NCBI RefSeq assembly: GCF_006874465.1
Contig: NZ_VIRL01000006.1
Location: forward strand, 248,001 to 312,000
Length of the DNA stretch: 64,000 nt
Direction: 5' to 3'
From: Microbispora bryophytorum
GTDB taxonomy: Bacteria; Actinomycetota; Actinomycetes; Streptosporangiales; Streptosporangiaceae
Every line of letters begins with the position of its first letter. Position 1 is the first letter of the stretch. The position numbers and the translations under genes are program-made. The notes below the pieces were generated by a model that worked only from the letters and a program-made list of their open reading frames with translations, was not told the DNA's origin and searched no databases. Below are positions 1 to 6,240 of the stretch, piece by piece.

Positions 1-21
1 GATCGGGCGCCGAAAAGGTCA

Positions 22-50
22 GGGCTCCGGCGAGGATCTCGCCGGAGCCC
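22..50 (-). terminator. Intrinsic terminator of Asn-rich gene 1
   Basis: A perfect 13-bp inverted repeat with a 3-nt loop. Read on the minus strand it is followed by a T-rich tail (TGACCTTTTCG). It lies about 200 nt beyond the stop of the minus-strand gene at 251-829. Nearly the same hairpin occurs at 1352-1382 and 2617-2645, at the same distance from the next two paralogues. Confidence 0.75.
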
Positions 51-250
51 TTGTCTCATGCCGTCCGGTGGAAGGCGCTTCCAGGCATCCCGTCGCTCTG
101 TGCGCGGATGCGCTGGAAACGCCTGGCTGCACTCACCGGCGCCGTCGTTCCGGCCGGTGGCGAAGAGGAACCGGTGGGTGGTCCCGCCCACCGACTCCCG
201 TCCACCTGACCGGACGGCGCTGTGTCCCGCGAGGCGTCACGCCCCGCGGA

Positions 251-829
251 TCACACGTCGTTGTTGCGGTTGTTGTTGCCGTTGTTGACGTGCTCGCGGT
301 CGTTGCGGTTCCACCAGTCGTTGTTGTTGTGGTCCCACCAGTTCTGGTCCGCCCACCAGTTGTTGTTGAGCCAGTTGAAGGAACGGTCGTCCTTCTCCTG
401 GAAGCCGAAGGCGACATCCTTGGCGACCAGGCCGAAGGCGTCGTGGCCGGCCTTGTCATCCTTGTAGAGGTTCTGACCCCACCAGTTGTTGGTGTCCCAC
501 ATGTTGTTCTGGTTGCGGTCGTTGATGTTGTGGTCGCGGTCGTTGCGCTCACGGTCGTTGTTGTTGTTCGGGAACGACGCGCCCGGGAAGAAGTCCTCTC
601 CCTTCCTGTTGTCCTGGGCGATGCCGCCCGTGCTGTCGTCGACGCCGTTGGCCGCGCCGTCCTTGGCGATGGGGCGGTCAACGTTCTTCTTGAAGAGGAC
701 GGGGCGGTCGTCGTTCTTCCCGAAGGGGTTGTCGTCGGCGCTGGCGGCCGTGGCGCCCATGGCGACGGCCCCGCCGACGACGGCGGTGCTGAGCGCGAGC
801 CCTGCGAAGATCTTCTTGAGGTTGGGCAT
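251..829 (-). CDS. Secreted Asn/Trp-rich low-complexity protein, paralogue 1
   Basis: A 192-residue protein of no family I recognise. The start at 829 is chosen because GGGAGGA precedes it and a classical signal peptide follows (basic MPNLKK, hydrophobic core, cleavage likely after ATAASA near residue 29). The mature protein has a segment with VDRPIAKDG and GVDDSTGGIAQ (shared with paralogue 2), then Asn/Asp/Arg-rich sequence. A hydrophobic core follows (FGLVAKDVAFGFQEK), then Trp-Trp pairs embedded in Asn runs. Asn is almost always AAC, giving GTT repeats on the + strand. No membrane anchor or LPXTG motif is visible, so the protein is probably released or held non-covalently at the surface. 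It is the last of five tandem minus-strand paralogues. A structural, surface or amyloid-like role is only a guess from composition. Confidence 0.85.
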   Translation of the reverse strand: MPNLKKIFAGLALSTAVVGGAVAMGATAASADDNPFGKNDDRPVLFKKNVDRPIAKDGAANGVDDSTGGIAQDNRKGEDFFPGASFPNNNNDRERNDRDHNINDRNQNNMWDTNNWWGQNLYKDDKAGHDAFGLVAKDVAFGFQEKDDRSFNWLNNNWWADQNWWDHNNNDWWNRNDREHVNNGNNNRNNDV

Positions 830-973
830 TATGGTTCCTCCCTGACAGGATTCAATTTCGAATTGCCCTGTGTCTGTCGGCATTTCCCGGCCGCGTACAG
901 CGGACAGGAATTCCTTCCTGGCTCTTATTGAGCCTTGCTTCCGACGCTAGGGTGATTTCCTGCCGGGCGGTCC

Positions 974-1010
974 GACAAACTGATGTCTGCTGCTTTTGAT
1001 TAATGATTAG
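974..1010 (-). promoter_or_regulatory. Conserved upstream element of Asn-rich gene 1
   Basis: On the + strand it reads GACAAAC (974-980), 12 nt, CTTTTGAT (993-1000), then an AT-rich TAATGATTAG. The same two blocks with exactly 12 nt between them occur upstream of paralogues 2, 3 and 5. Here the GACAAAC block lies 145 nt upstream of the start codon. In the gene's own direction it is ATCAAAAG-N12-GTTTGTC. It is a candidate promoter or activator site; the factor is unknown. Confidence 0.6.
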
Positions 1011-1351
1011 CTGCGTATAGGCTTGATTCGATGGATAATGCGCCTTATGTAGTGATAGGTACGATTTGCACCCCTGATGCGGCCGCGTTCCGACAGTCGG
1101 CGAGCGGGGGTGCCGGGGTGCCCGTATTTGCAATGCGGTGGGGCGGGTGCGGGGAGCGGGCCGTCGCCCGTACTTCATCCGGCTCGCGCCGCACGGGATC
1201 GGGGAGCGGCCGCGGCCGTGGACCGGGGCGGGGGCGGGGAAAGGTCGCGGAGGGGAAGGCCGCGGAAGGAAGGCCGCGGAAGGAAGGTCGAGGAGGGAAG
1301 GCCGCGGGGGGAAGCAGGCGGCGGCGATGACCGCGGCAGGGGAAAAGAGCA

Positions 1352-1382
1352 GGGCTCCGGCGGAACCTTCCCGCCGGAGCCC
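1352..1382 (-). terminator. Intrinsic terminator of Asn-rich gene 2
   Basis: A perfect 12-bp stem (GGGCTCCGGCGG and its complement) with a 7-nt loop. On the minus strand it is followed by TGCTCTTTTCC. It lies about 210 nt past the stop of the 1591-2121 gene and is almost identical in stem sequence to the hairpins at 22-50 and 2617-2645. Confidence 0.75.
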
Positions 1383-1590
1383 TTGGTTGTCACTGTAGAA
1401 GGATTGACGGCCGTTCCCGTTTCGGTGGCCGTCGCTCGTGAGCGAGCGGCCGGTTGATCGGGGAACGTGTCTCTGCACTCAACGGCGCCGGTTCGTGTGC
1501 CGGGGTCGGAGGCCTCATGGGAGGTTCTCCGGATCCGTCACCTTCTCAGAACGGCGCGATCGTCTCGCAGGAGCCGCTGGACCTGCCTTC

Positions 1591-2121
1591 TCAGTTCACG
1601 CGGTCGTTGTTGTTGTTGTTCCACCAGTTGTCGTCGTTGTTGTTGTTCCAGTTGTTGTTGTTCCACCAGTTGTTGTTGAACCAGGTGTTGTCCTTGTTCG
1701 TCTTGTCCTGGAAGCCGATCGCGACGTCCTTGGCGACGAGGCCGAAGCCAGAGAAGTCGTCGCGCCGGTCGGCGAACGCCCCCTGGTTCCAGAAGCTCTG
1801 GTTGTTCCACCAGTTGTTGTCGTTGTTCTGGTTGAGGTTCTGGTTGCGGTCGTTCCGTTCGTTGTTGTTGTTGTTGTTCGGGTTGAAGAAGACGGGGAAG
1901 ACGTTCTCCCGATCACCGCGCTCGCCGATACCCCTGTTGCCCTGGGCGATGCCGCCCGTGCTGTCGTCGACGCCGTTGGCCAGGCCGTCCCGGGCGATGG
2001 GACGGTCGACATCGCTGGTCCCCGACGCGGCGCCGGCGGCGCCGGCGCCCAGGGCGAGCGCACCGCCGATGGCGGCGGTGCTGAGTGCGACACCGGCGAT
2101 GATCTGGTGGAGCTTGGACAT
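1591..2121 (-). CDS. Secreted Asn/Trp-rich low-complexity protein, paralogue 2
   Basis: 176 residues, with its ATG at 2121 preceded by a GGGGGAC Shine-Dalgarno. The signal peptide (MSKLHQIIAGVALSTAAIGG, then small residues to about 30) resembles that of paralogue 1. The mature chain repeats the shared blocks VDRPIARDG and GVDDSTGGIAQ, then an Asn/Arg/Asp stretch. It then has NNWWNN and FWNQGAF motifs, the hydrophobic core FGLVAKDVAIGFQDK, and a C-terminal third that is mostly Asn with Trp pairs. No cysteine is visible in the mature part, in contrast to paralogue 3. The gene is monocistronic, with its own upstream element (2247-2283) and terminator (1352-1382). Function unknown; clearly homologous to the 251-829 product. 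Confidence 0.85.
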   Translation of the reverse strand: MSKLHQIIAGVALSTAAIGGALALGAGAAGAASGTSDVDRPIARDGLANGVDDSTGGIAQGNRGIGERGDRENVFPVFFNPNNNNNNERNDRNQNLNQNNDNNWWNNQSFWNQGAFADRRDDFSGFGLVAKDVAIGFQDKTNKDNTWFNNNWWNNNNWNNNNDDNWWNNNNNDRVN

Positions 2122-2246
2122 GCGTGTCCCCCTTGACAGGATTCAGTATCCCTGAATTTGTTTAGGAATTTCTGAGAGAAATGTCCTTCGGGCCCTTAAT
2201 TGAGCCCTAACTTCCTGTGCTGTCATGATTTCCAGCGCGACGGCCT

Positions 2247-2283
2247 GACAAACGGCGATCTAAGCCTTTTGATCACTAGTTAG
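2247..2283 (-). promoter_or_regulatory. Conserved upstream element of Asn-rich gene 2
   Basis: On the + strand: GACAAAC (2247-2253), 12 nt, CTTTTGAT (2266-2273), then an AT-rich block ending TAGTTAG. Same blocks and same 12-nt spacing as at 974, 3447 and 5975. GACAAAC is 126 nt upstream of the start codon. Confidence 0.65.
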
Positions 2284-2616
2284 AGTCTTATGAGCTGACT
2301 TAGAGGTATTGAGAGAGAAATGTCCCTATTGACCGATTCCGGCGAGGGTGTTCACGCGTCGACGCTCGGCCGTGAGACGGAAACGAAGGCGGCAGGCCTG
2401 AGCGCCTACGGCGTTGCGGGTGCCGTCTGCCGCTGTCACTGTCACTGTCGCTGTCACTGTCGCTGCCTCTGTCGCATCGCCGCTGCCGTGTGGCCGCGGC
2501 CGCTTGGGCGGGCCGGGAGCGGGTGTGTCCCGGGGGCCTCCGTGCTGTCCGGAACCCGCACACGAATCCGTCGCTTCGGGCTCCGTGCCTGAGCCGGCCG
2601 TACGGGGAAAAAGTCA

Positions 2617-2645
2617 GGGCTCCGGCGAGAGTCTCGCCGGAGCCC
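2617..2645 (-). terminator. Intrinsic terminator of Asn-rich gene 3
   Basis: A perfect 13-bp stem with a 3-nt loop, followed on the minus strand by TGACTTTTTCCCC. It lies about 210 nt beyond the stop of the 2854-3315 gene. It is the third copy of the GGGCTCCGGCGAG hairpin family in the first 2.7 kb. Confidence 0.78.
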
Positions 2646-2853
2646 TTGTCTCTGCTGGATCGAACGGCCGTTCCCGGGGCGTGGAGTGCTCACGGAGCTT
2701 TCGACGCCGCAGGAACGTGACTGCGCCTCAGGGCGCCGTTCTCCTGTCAAGGCGGTGGAGGACGGTGCGGCCGGCCGTTTCCGTCATCCCTTCACCTGCC
2801 AGGATTTCGGAGCGGCGCGGTCGTCTCACGGGCCGTCGCCGGCCCCGCCTTTC

Positions 2854-3315
2854 TCAGTTGCAGAAGTTGTTGTTGTTGTTGTTGTTGCACCAGTTGTTGT
2901 TCTGGTTGTTCCAGCAGTTGTTGTTGAACCAGCTGTTGTTGAAGAAGTTGCTGTCGCGGTTGGTCTTGTCGCTGAAGGCGATCGTGGCGCAGGGGCCGAC
3001 GATGGCGAAGTTGGAGTCGCTGTCGAGGTTGTCGGAGAACGCGCTCTGGTTCCAGAAGTTCTGGTTGTTGCACCAGTTGTTGTTCTGGTTGTTGTTGCAC
3101 CAGTTGTTGTTGTTGCAGTTGTTGTTGTTGTTGCAGTCGTTGTTGTTGTTACAGTTGAAGGGAACGAAGTTGTTGTTGTTGCAGGGCATGCCACCCATAC
3201 CGAAGAAACCGTCTCCACCGCTGGCGCTCGCGGCTGTGGCGCTCATGGCGATCGCGCCCCCTGCGATCGCGGTGCCGAGTGCGAGTCCGGCGAGAACGTT
3301 CTTGAACTTAGGCAT
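2854..3315 (-). CDS. Secreted Asn/Cys-rich low-complexity protein, paralogue 3
   Basis: 153 residues from ATG 3315, preceded by an AAGGGGGAC ribosome binding site. The signal peptide (MPKFKNVLAGLALGTAIAGG, cleavage likely near residue 31 after ASAS) is followed by a mature chain in which about a third of residues are Asn (51 by my count). Ten cysteines are spread among Asn runs of two to seven, often as WCNNN. The hydrophobic core is kept in altered form (FAIVGPCATIAFSDK), with Cys where paralogues 1 and 2 have Asp. The even number of cysteines in an exported protein suggests disulfide bonding, within or between chains. It differs from its neighbours in lacking the VDRPIA block. It has its own upstream element and terminator. 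Function unknown. Confidence 0.85.
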   Translation of the reverse strand: MPKFKNVLAGLALGTAIAGGAIAMSATAASASGGDGFFGMGGMPCNNNNFVPFNCNNNNDCNNNNNCNNNNWCNNNQNNNWCNNQNFWNQSAFSDNLDSDSNFAIVGPCATIAFSDKTNRDSNFFNNSWFNNNCWNNQNNNWCNNNNNNNFCN

Positions 3316-3446
3316 TGCTGTCCCCCTTGAAAGAATTGGAATTCCCCGCATCCTCCGATATTTCTCACTGGAGATTCGAGAGAAATATCTCTGTGGCCCC
3401 TGTGGGCCGGGTTCCTGCGATACGTTGATGTCCGGCGGGCGATCCC

Positions 3447-3483
3447 GACAAACGCCGCCCTGTCGCTTTTGATCAGCAATTAG
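3447..3483 (-). promoter_or_regulatory. Conserved upstream element of Asn-rich gene 3
   Basis: On the + strand: GACAAAC (3447-3453), 12 nt, CTTTTGATCA (3466-3475), then AATTAG (to 3483). It lies 132 nt upstream of the start codon. This and the copy at 2247 are the best-matching pair; similarity continues distally through CTTTATG and CTTAGAG-like blocks. Confidence 0.65.
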
Positions 3484-3710
3484 GACTTTATGGCGATACT
3501 TAGAGTCATAAAGGGTGACTTGTCCCATAATGTCCGATTTGAATGTGAGAGGTCTCGCGGGCTGAAGGCGCCGCAGAGCGTCAGCGGCGGTCGTGCCGTC
3601 GGGTGGAGGTGACGGCGCGGGCACAAGCCCGTCCGGCCGGGGCGCACAGCAGAGGCCGAGCAGAGGCCGGGAATACAGCGGAGGCCGGGGAACGCAGAGA
3701 GCGGCCGGCG

Positions 3711-3751
3711 GACACCGCGGAGCGGCCGGGGGACACCGCGGAGCGGCCGGG
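3711..3751. repeat. Two-copy tandem repeat, 21-nt period
   Basis: Two copies of a 20-nt unit (GACACCGCGGAGCGGCCGGG) at 3711-3730 and 3732-3751, in a wider GC-rich repetitive spacer. No coding role is apparent. Confidence 0.6.
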
Positions 3752-3959
3752 TCTCGCGCGGCGCGTTCGAGGTGACGTGGAGTGGGGCTCCGGAAGGGGC
3801 TGCGGAGGGCGAGCCGGCCTGGGCGGTGGTGGCCTGCGGGAATCCCGGAGAACGCGACTGAGGGCTTCGCCCGCGCGGGCCGGGGTCGGGGCCACACCCG
3901 GAGGTGGCGGCCGGGGAGCCGGGACCTCGATGATGAACCCGGGTGGGCGCGGCGAACAG

Positions 3960-4046
3960 TGACCGCGGTGACCCAGGTGACCGAGGCGACCGCGGTGACC
4001 GAGGCGACCGCGGCGGCCGAGGCGGCCGAGGCGGCCGCGGTGGAGG
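3960..4046. repeat. 9-nt GC-rich tandem repeat array
   Basis: Roughly nine to ten imperfect 9-nt units alternating GCGGTGACC, GAGGCGACC and GAGGCGGCC. The array lies between the terminator of paralogue 4 and the upstream region of paralogue 3. It is probably a slippage product in non-coding DNA. Confidence 0.55.
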
Positions 4047-4056
4047 GAGACGACGA

Positions 4057-4107
4057 GTGCCCGTGCTCGCGAGGGGCGTATCTCTACGCCCCGGCGAGCA
4101 CGGGCAC
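4057..4107 (-). terminator. Long hairpin terminating Asn/Lys-rich gene 4
   Basis: Arms of about 23-24 nt pair almost perfectly (GTGCCCGTGCTCGC... with its complement; one bulge or mismatch) around a TCTC loop. It starts about 90 nt beyond the stop of the 4198-4809 gene. There is no T-tract on the minus strand, so it is either a Rho-assisted or a non-canonical stem-only terminator, which is common in actinomycetes. Confidence 0.6.
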
Positions 4108-4197
4108 ATTCATCCGGCACCCGGGCCTGGCGGCCCGAGGCTCAGCGTGGCCGGTCAGTGTGACCGGTCAGCGCGGCCGCGCTGCGGACGCTGCGAA

Positions 4198-4809
4198 TCA
4201 GGGAATGGCGTCGTACGACGGCCGGGGGTAGTTACCCCTCCGGTGCTTTCCGTCGTTCTTCTCGATGTCGGCGTCGACGTCGAGGTCGACATCCTTGGTC
4301 TTGGCCTCCGGGTTGACCTGGGTGGCCGTGTTCGTGCGCGGGTCGGCCTGCGCGGACTGGTCCTGCCACGGCCGGTTGTGCAGCTGGTTGTAGTCGCTCG
4401 TGCTGGTGTACGGAAGCGTGGAGTTCTGCGACCACTGCGAGTTGTACGGAACCGCGGCGGAGCCGTTCGACGACTTCTGGAACGGCGTGAGAACGAGCGT
4501 GAAGTCACGCAGCAGGAACTGGCTCTGGTTCTCCGACTGACGAGCGTGCTGCCACTCGTGGTTCTTGTTCTTGTTCTTGTTCTTGTTCTTGTTACGGCCC
4601 TTCTGCCCCTGGGCCTGCCGGTTGGTGTTGTAGTTGCGGTTGTAGCTCGGCCGGACGTAGCGGACACCGCCGGACGGAGCGGGAATGTACCCGCCCATGA
4701 CGGTTGCTGCGCTGGCCGTGCCGGCGGTGGCGCCGCCGAGCACGATGGCCGCGCCGCTCAGCGCGGTGCCGAGGGCGAGGGCCCCGGCGATGTTCTTCAA
4801 CACGGACAT
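4198..4809 (-). CDS. Secreted Asn-Lys-repeat protein, paralogue 4
   Basis: 203 residues from ATG 4809 (GAGGAG about 10 nt upstream). The signal peptide is MSVLKNIAGALALGTALSG plus a small-residue stretch, with cleavage near residue 34 (TASA). After it come ATVMGGY, a Tyr/Arg/Asn segment, and a (Asn-Lys)n repeat (residues about 72-83) encoded by a hexanucleotide repeat. The conserved core FLLRDFTLVLTPFQK, a Ser/Asn/Tyr-rich middle, and an acidic tail with TNTATQVNP and alternating Asp-Val follow. It has exactly the length of paralogue 5 and the same block order. The core aligns by position with FGLVAKDVAFGFQEK in paralogues 1 and 2, so I treat all five as one diverged family. The conserved upstream element was not found here, and a small palindrome (4847-4862) sits in the leader. 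Function unknown. Confidence 0.83.
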   Translation of the reverse strand: MSVLKNIAGALALGTALSGAAIVLGGATAGTASAATVMGGYIPAPSGGVRYVRPSYNRNYNTNRQAQGQKGRNKNKNKNKNKNHEWQHARQSENQSQFLLRDFTLVLTPFQKSSNGSAAVPYNSQWSQNSTLPYTSTSDYNQLHNRPWQDQSAQADPRTNTATQVNPEAKTKDVDLDVDADIEKNDGKHRRGNYPRPSYDAIP

Positions 4810-5235
4810 CTGGGTGTTTCTCCTCTGAATATCGCAACCCCGGCCCGGTCCCGTGAGGGACCAGGGCGGGTGGTAGTGGGTTCGGCGCCGTCGTGTGTGA
4901 CGCGGCGCGATGCGTTCGCCCGGCACCGGTGGTCCTCTCCTCGAAAACGCCGCCGGTGCCCTGCTCTCTCGACTGCTCTCTCGACTGCTCGTTCGCCCGT
5001 GGACGGAGCGGCGGACGCGGGCGGCTCCGGAGCCGTGTCTCACGGCCATCCGATCGCCGTCCGTTCCGCGTGCGGAGTGCCCGCCGCTCCGCGCTCGCGC
5101 GTGTCTCCCGTCGCTCGCGGTTCCGGCGCAGCTAAGGCCGCCGGTCACGAGTACGGGTGGCCGTCGGCTGCCGCGTCACCCGCAGTGGCCGGGACGTTAA
5201 CCGAGGCCGCTCATGGGCCGCTCGTGCGGATCCCG
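4810..5235. other. Intergenic region between paralogues 4 and 5
   Basis: No gene is supported here. It contains a perfect 6-bp palindrome with GTGA loop (4847-4862) in the leader of paralogue 4 and a larger stem-loop (4922-4960). A CTCTCTCGACTG direct repeat lies around 4965-4990. Small dyads (5022-5035 and 5032-5046) may end the paralogue 5 transcript. The GACAAAC-N12-CTTTTG element is not visible, so paralogue 4 may be read from paralogue 5 or use another promoter. Confidence 0.6.
4922..4960 (-). terminator. Stem-loop downstream of paralogue 5
   Basis: Arms GGCACCGGTGG and CCGCCGGTGCC (10 of 11 paired) flank a 17-nt loop. It lies 276 nt after the stop of the 5236-5847 gene and about 110 nt before the start of paralogue 4. 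It has no T-tract. It could equally be a leader structure of paralogue 4. Confidence 0.35.
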
Positions 5236-5847
5236 TCAGGGCACGATCACGGGCTCGTCGCCGCGGTCGTAGCCGCGGTCGTAGCCGCCGTAGTGGCCCT
5301 TGTTCTTCTCCTTCTCCACGTCCACGTCGATGTCCGCGTCGATGTCCTTCTTCTTCACGCGCGGGTTGACCTCGGTGGCCGTGTTCGTCTTCGGCTGGGC
5401 CAGGGAGTCCTGGTCCTGACGCGGGTTGTTGAACTGGTCGCTGTAGCTGTTCGTACGGGTGTACGGGTACGACTGCGTGTTTCCGTACTGCCAGTTGTAC
5501 GGAAGCGCCCGCGCGTCGGTGTCCGTCTTCTGGAACGGCGTGAGGACGAGCGTGAAGTCACGCAGCAGGAACTGGTTCTGGCCCTGGTTCTGCCGCTCGT
5601 GCTGCCACTGCTTCGTCTTGTTCTTGTTCTTGTTCTTGTTGGCGTTCGCACCCTTGTTCTTCTGGTGCTGCGCATTGCGGTTGCGGTTGTAGTTCGCGTA
5701 GGGGTAGCCACCGCCGCCCACGTAGCCGCCCATGACGGTCGCGGCGCTCGCGCTGGTGGCGGCGACAGCGGTACCCAGGGCCACGGCACCACCGGTGAGC
5801 GCGGCGCTGATCGCGAGGATCCCGACCAGGTTGTTGAACTTGGGCAT
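5236..5847 (-). CDS. Secreted Asn-Lys-repeat protein, paralogue 5
   Basis: 203 residues from ATG 5847, with AAGGAGGAC just upstream. The signal peptide (MPKFNNLVGILAISAALTGG ... SASA, cleavage near 35) is followed by ATVMGGY and a Gly/Tyr segment. Next are NRNRN and a (Asn-Lys)n repeat from a GTTCTT hexanucleotide on the + strand. The core FLLRDFTLVLTPFQK is identical to paralogue 4. A Tyr/Asn/Thr-rich middle and a tail with TNTATEVNP, alternating Asp-Ile/Val and basic residues complete it. The first residues (MPKF-N) match paralogue 3, which links the Asn-Lys pair to the Asn-rich trio. It carries the conserved upstream element (5975-5999). No enzymatic motif is visible. Confidence 0.84.
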   Translation of the reverse strand: MPKFNNLVGILAISAALTGGAVALGTAVAATSASAATVMGGYVGGGGYPYANYNRNRNAQHQKNKGANANKNKNKNKTKQWQHERQNQGQNQFLLRDFTLVLTPFQKTDTDARALPYNWQYGNTQSYPYTRTNSYSDQFNNPRQDQDSLAQPKTNTATEVNPRVKKKDIDADIDVDVEKEKNKGHYGGYDRGYDRGDEPVIVP

Positions 5848-6240
5848 TTCATGTCCTCCTTGAAGGATTGTTGCCCCGACACTCCGGCCTTTTCCAAGTC
5901 GTTCGGAAAATGCCCTTACTGATGACCCTTGGTGGATCATCCCTGCATTGTCTTGTTTTCCTCACCGTACGAGTGACAAACGGCGGTCGGCGGCTTTTGC
6001 CATTCACTTATCGCTTTATTGGCATCGTTAACACCGATAGGATCGCTTTGGTCCGAAATGTGATTCGTATCCGCATTTCGAAATGTCCGAATGAGGGCGA
6101 TATTGCCCCTATGTCGCTCTCGCTGATCGGGGCGAACCCGGATGATCGATCCCGCGTCCCCCGGGTAGTGGGAGTGCCCCCCGGGGTGACCTACAGGCAG
6201 GGTTATGGTCGACAAGCACGAGGCGAACAGGGGAGGACGC
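5848..6240. other. Divergent intergenic region, paralogue 5 and alpha/beta hydrolase
   Basis: No gene is supported here. It holds the AT-richer leader and upstream element of paralogue 5 (5975-5999). Further out is an AT-rich stretch (6000-6110) with TTCGAAATGTCCGAATG-like inverted sequence. The hydrolase ribosome binding site (GGGGAGG, 6232-6238) lies at its right edge. Confidence 0.6.
5975..5999 (-). promoter_or_regulatory. Conserved upstream element of paralogue 5
   Basis: On the + strand: GACAAAC (5975-5981), 12 nt, CTTTTG (5994-5999); the GAT that follows elsewhere is CCA here. It lies 128 nt upstream of the start codon. Same spacing as at 974, 2247 and 3447, which suggests co-regulation of both subfamilies. 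Confidence 0.6.

Larger units (their letters stand above)
830..1590. other. Intergenic region between Asn-rich paralogues 1 and 2
   Basis: No convincing gene is seen here. From left to right it holds the 5' leader of paralogue 1 with a small hairpin (GGCTC-TTATT-GAGCC, about 920-934), then the conserved upstream element at 974-1010. Next comes a purine-rich block of imperfect 15-nt repeats (GAAGGAAGGCCGCGG-like, about 1250-1315). The terminator of paralogue 2 (1352-1382) and its roughly 210-nt 3' region complete it. Open frames here are GC-driven and lack ribosome binding sites. Confidence 0.7.
2122..2853. other. Intergenic region between Asn-rich paralogues 2 and 3
   Basis: No gene is supported here. 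It contains the leader of paralogue 2 with an inverted repeat around 2190-2208 (GGGCCCTTAATTGAGCCC-like) and the upstream element 2247-2283. A short CTGTCACTGTCG-type tandem repeat lies around 2430-2475. The terminator of paralogue 3 (2617-2645) and its 3' region follow. Frames through the CTGTCA repeat have no ribosome binding site. Confidence 0.7.
3316..4197. other. Repeat-rich spacer between Asn-rich paralogues 3 and 4
   Basis: 882 nt without a supported gene. Next to paralogue 3 is a leader with a perfect inverted repeat (GATATTTCTC ... GAGAAATATC, around 3356-3387), then the upstream element (3447-3483). The rest is very GC-rich and repetitive, with a 21-nt period repeat (3711-3751) and a run of 9-nt GACC/GGCC units (about 3960-4046). 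A long hairpin at 4057-4107 ends the paralogue 4 transcript. Long frames in this stretch are compositional. Confidence 0.7.

Noticed and set aside
68-931. Val-rich frame on the + strand opposite Asn-rich gene 1
   Set aside because: GTT repeats read as poly-Val or poly-Leu; it is the complement of AAC codons. Similar frames oppose the other paralogues.
3480-4120. Arg/Pro-rich minus-strand frames between paralogues 3 and 4
   Set aside because: They follow the 9-nt and 21-nt GC repeats, lack ribosome binding sites and contain no domain.
5200-6120. A c-di-AMP (ydaO-type) or other riboswitch upstream of the secreted-protein genes
   Set aside because: Secreted wall proteins in actinomycetes often have one, but I could not find the conserved loops; only small hairpins and the GACAAAC element are present.
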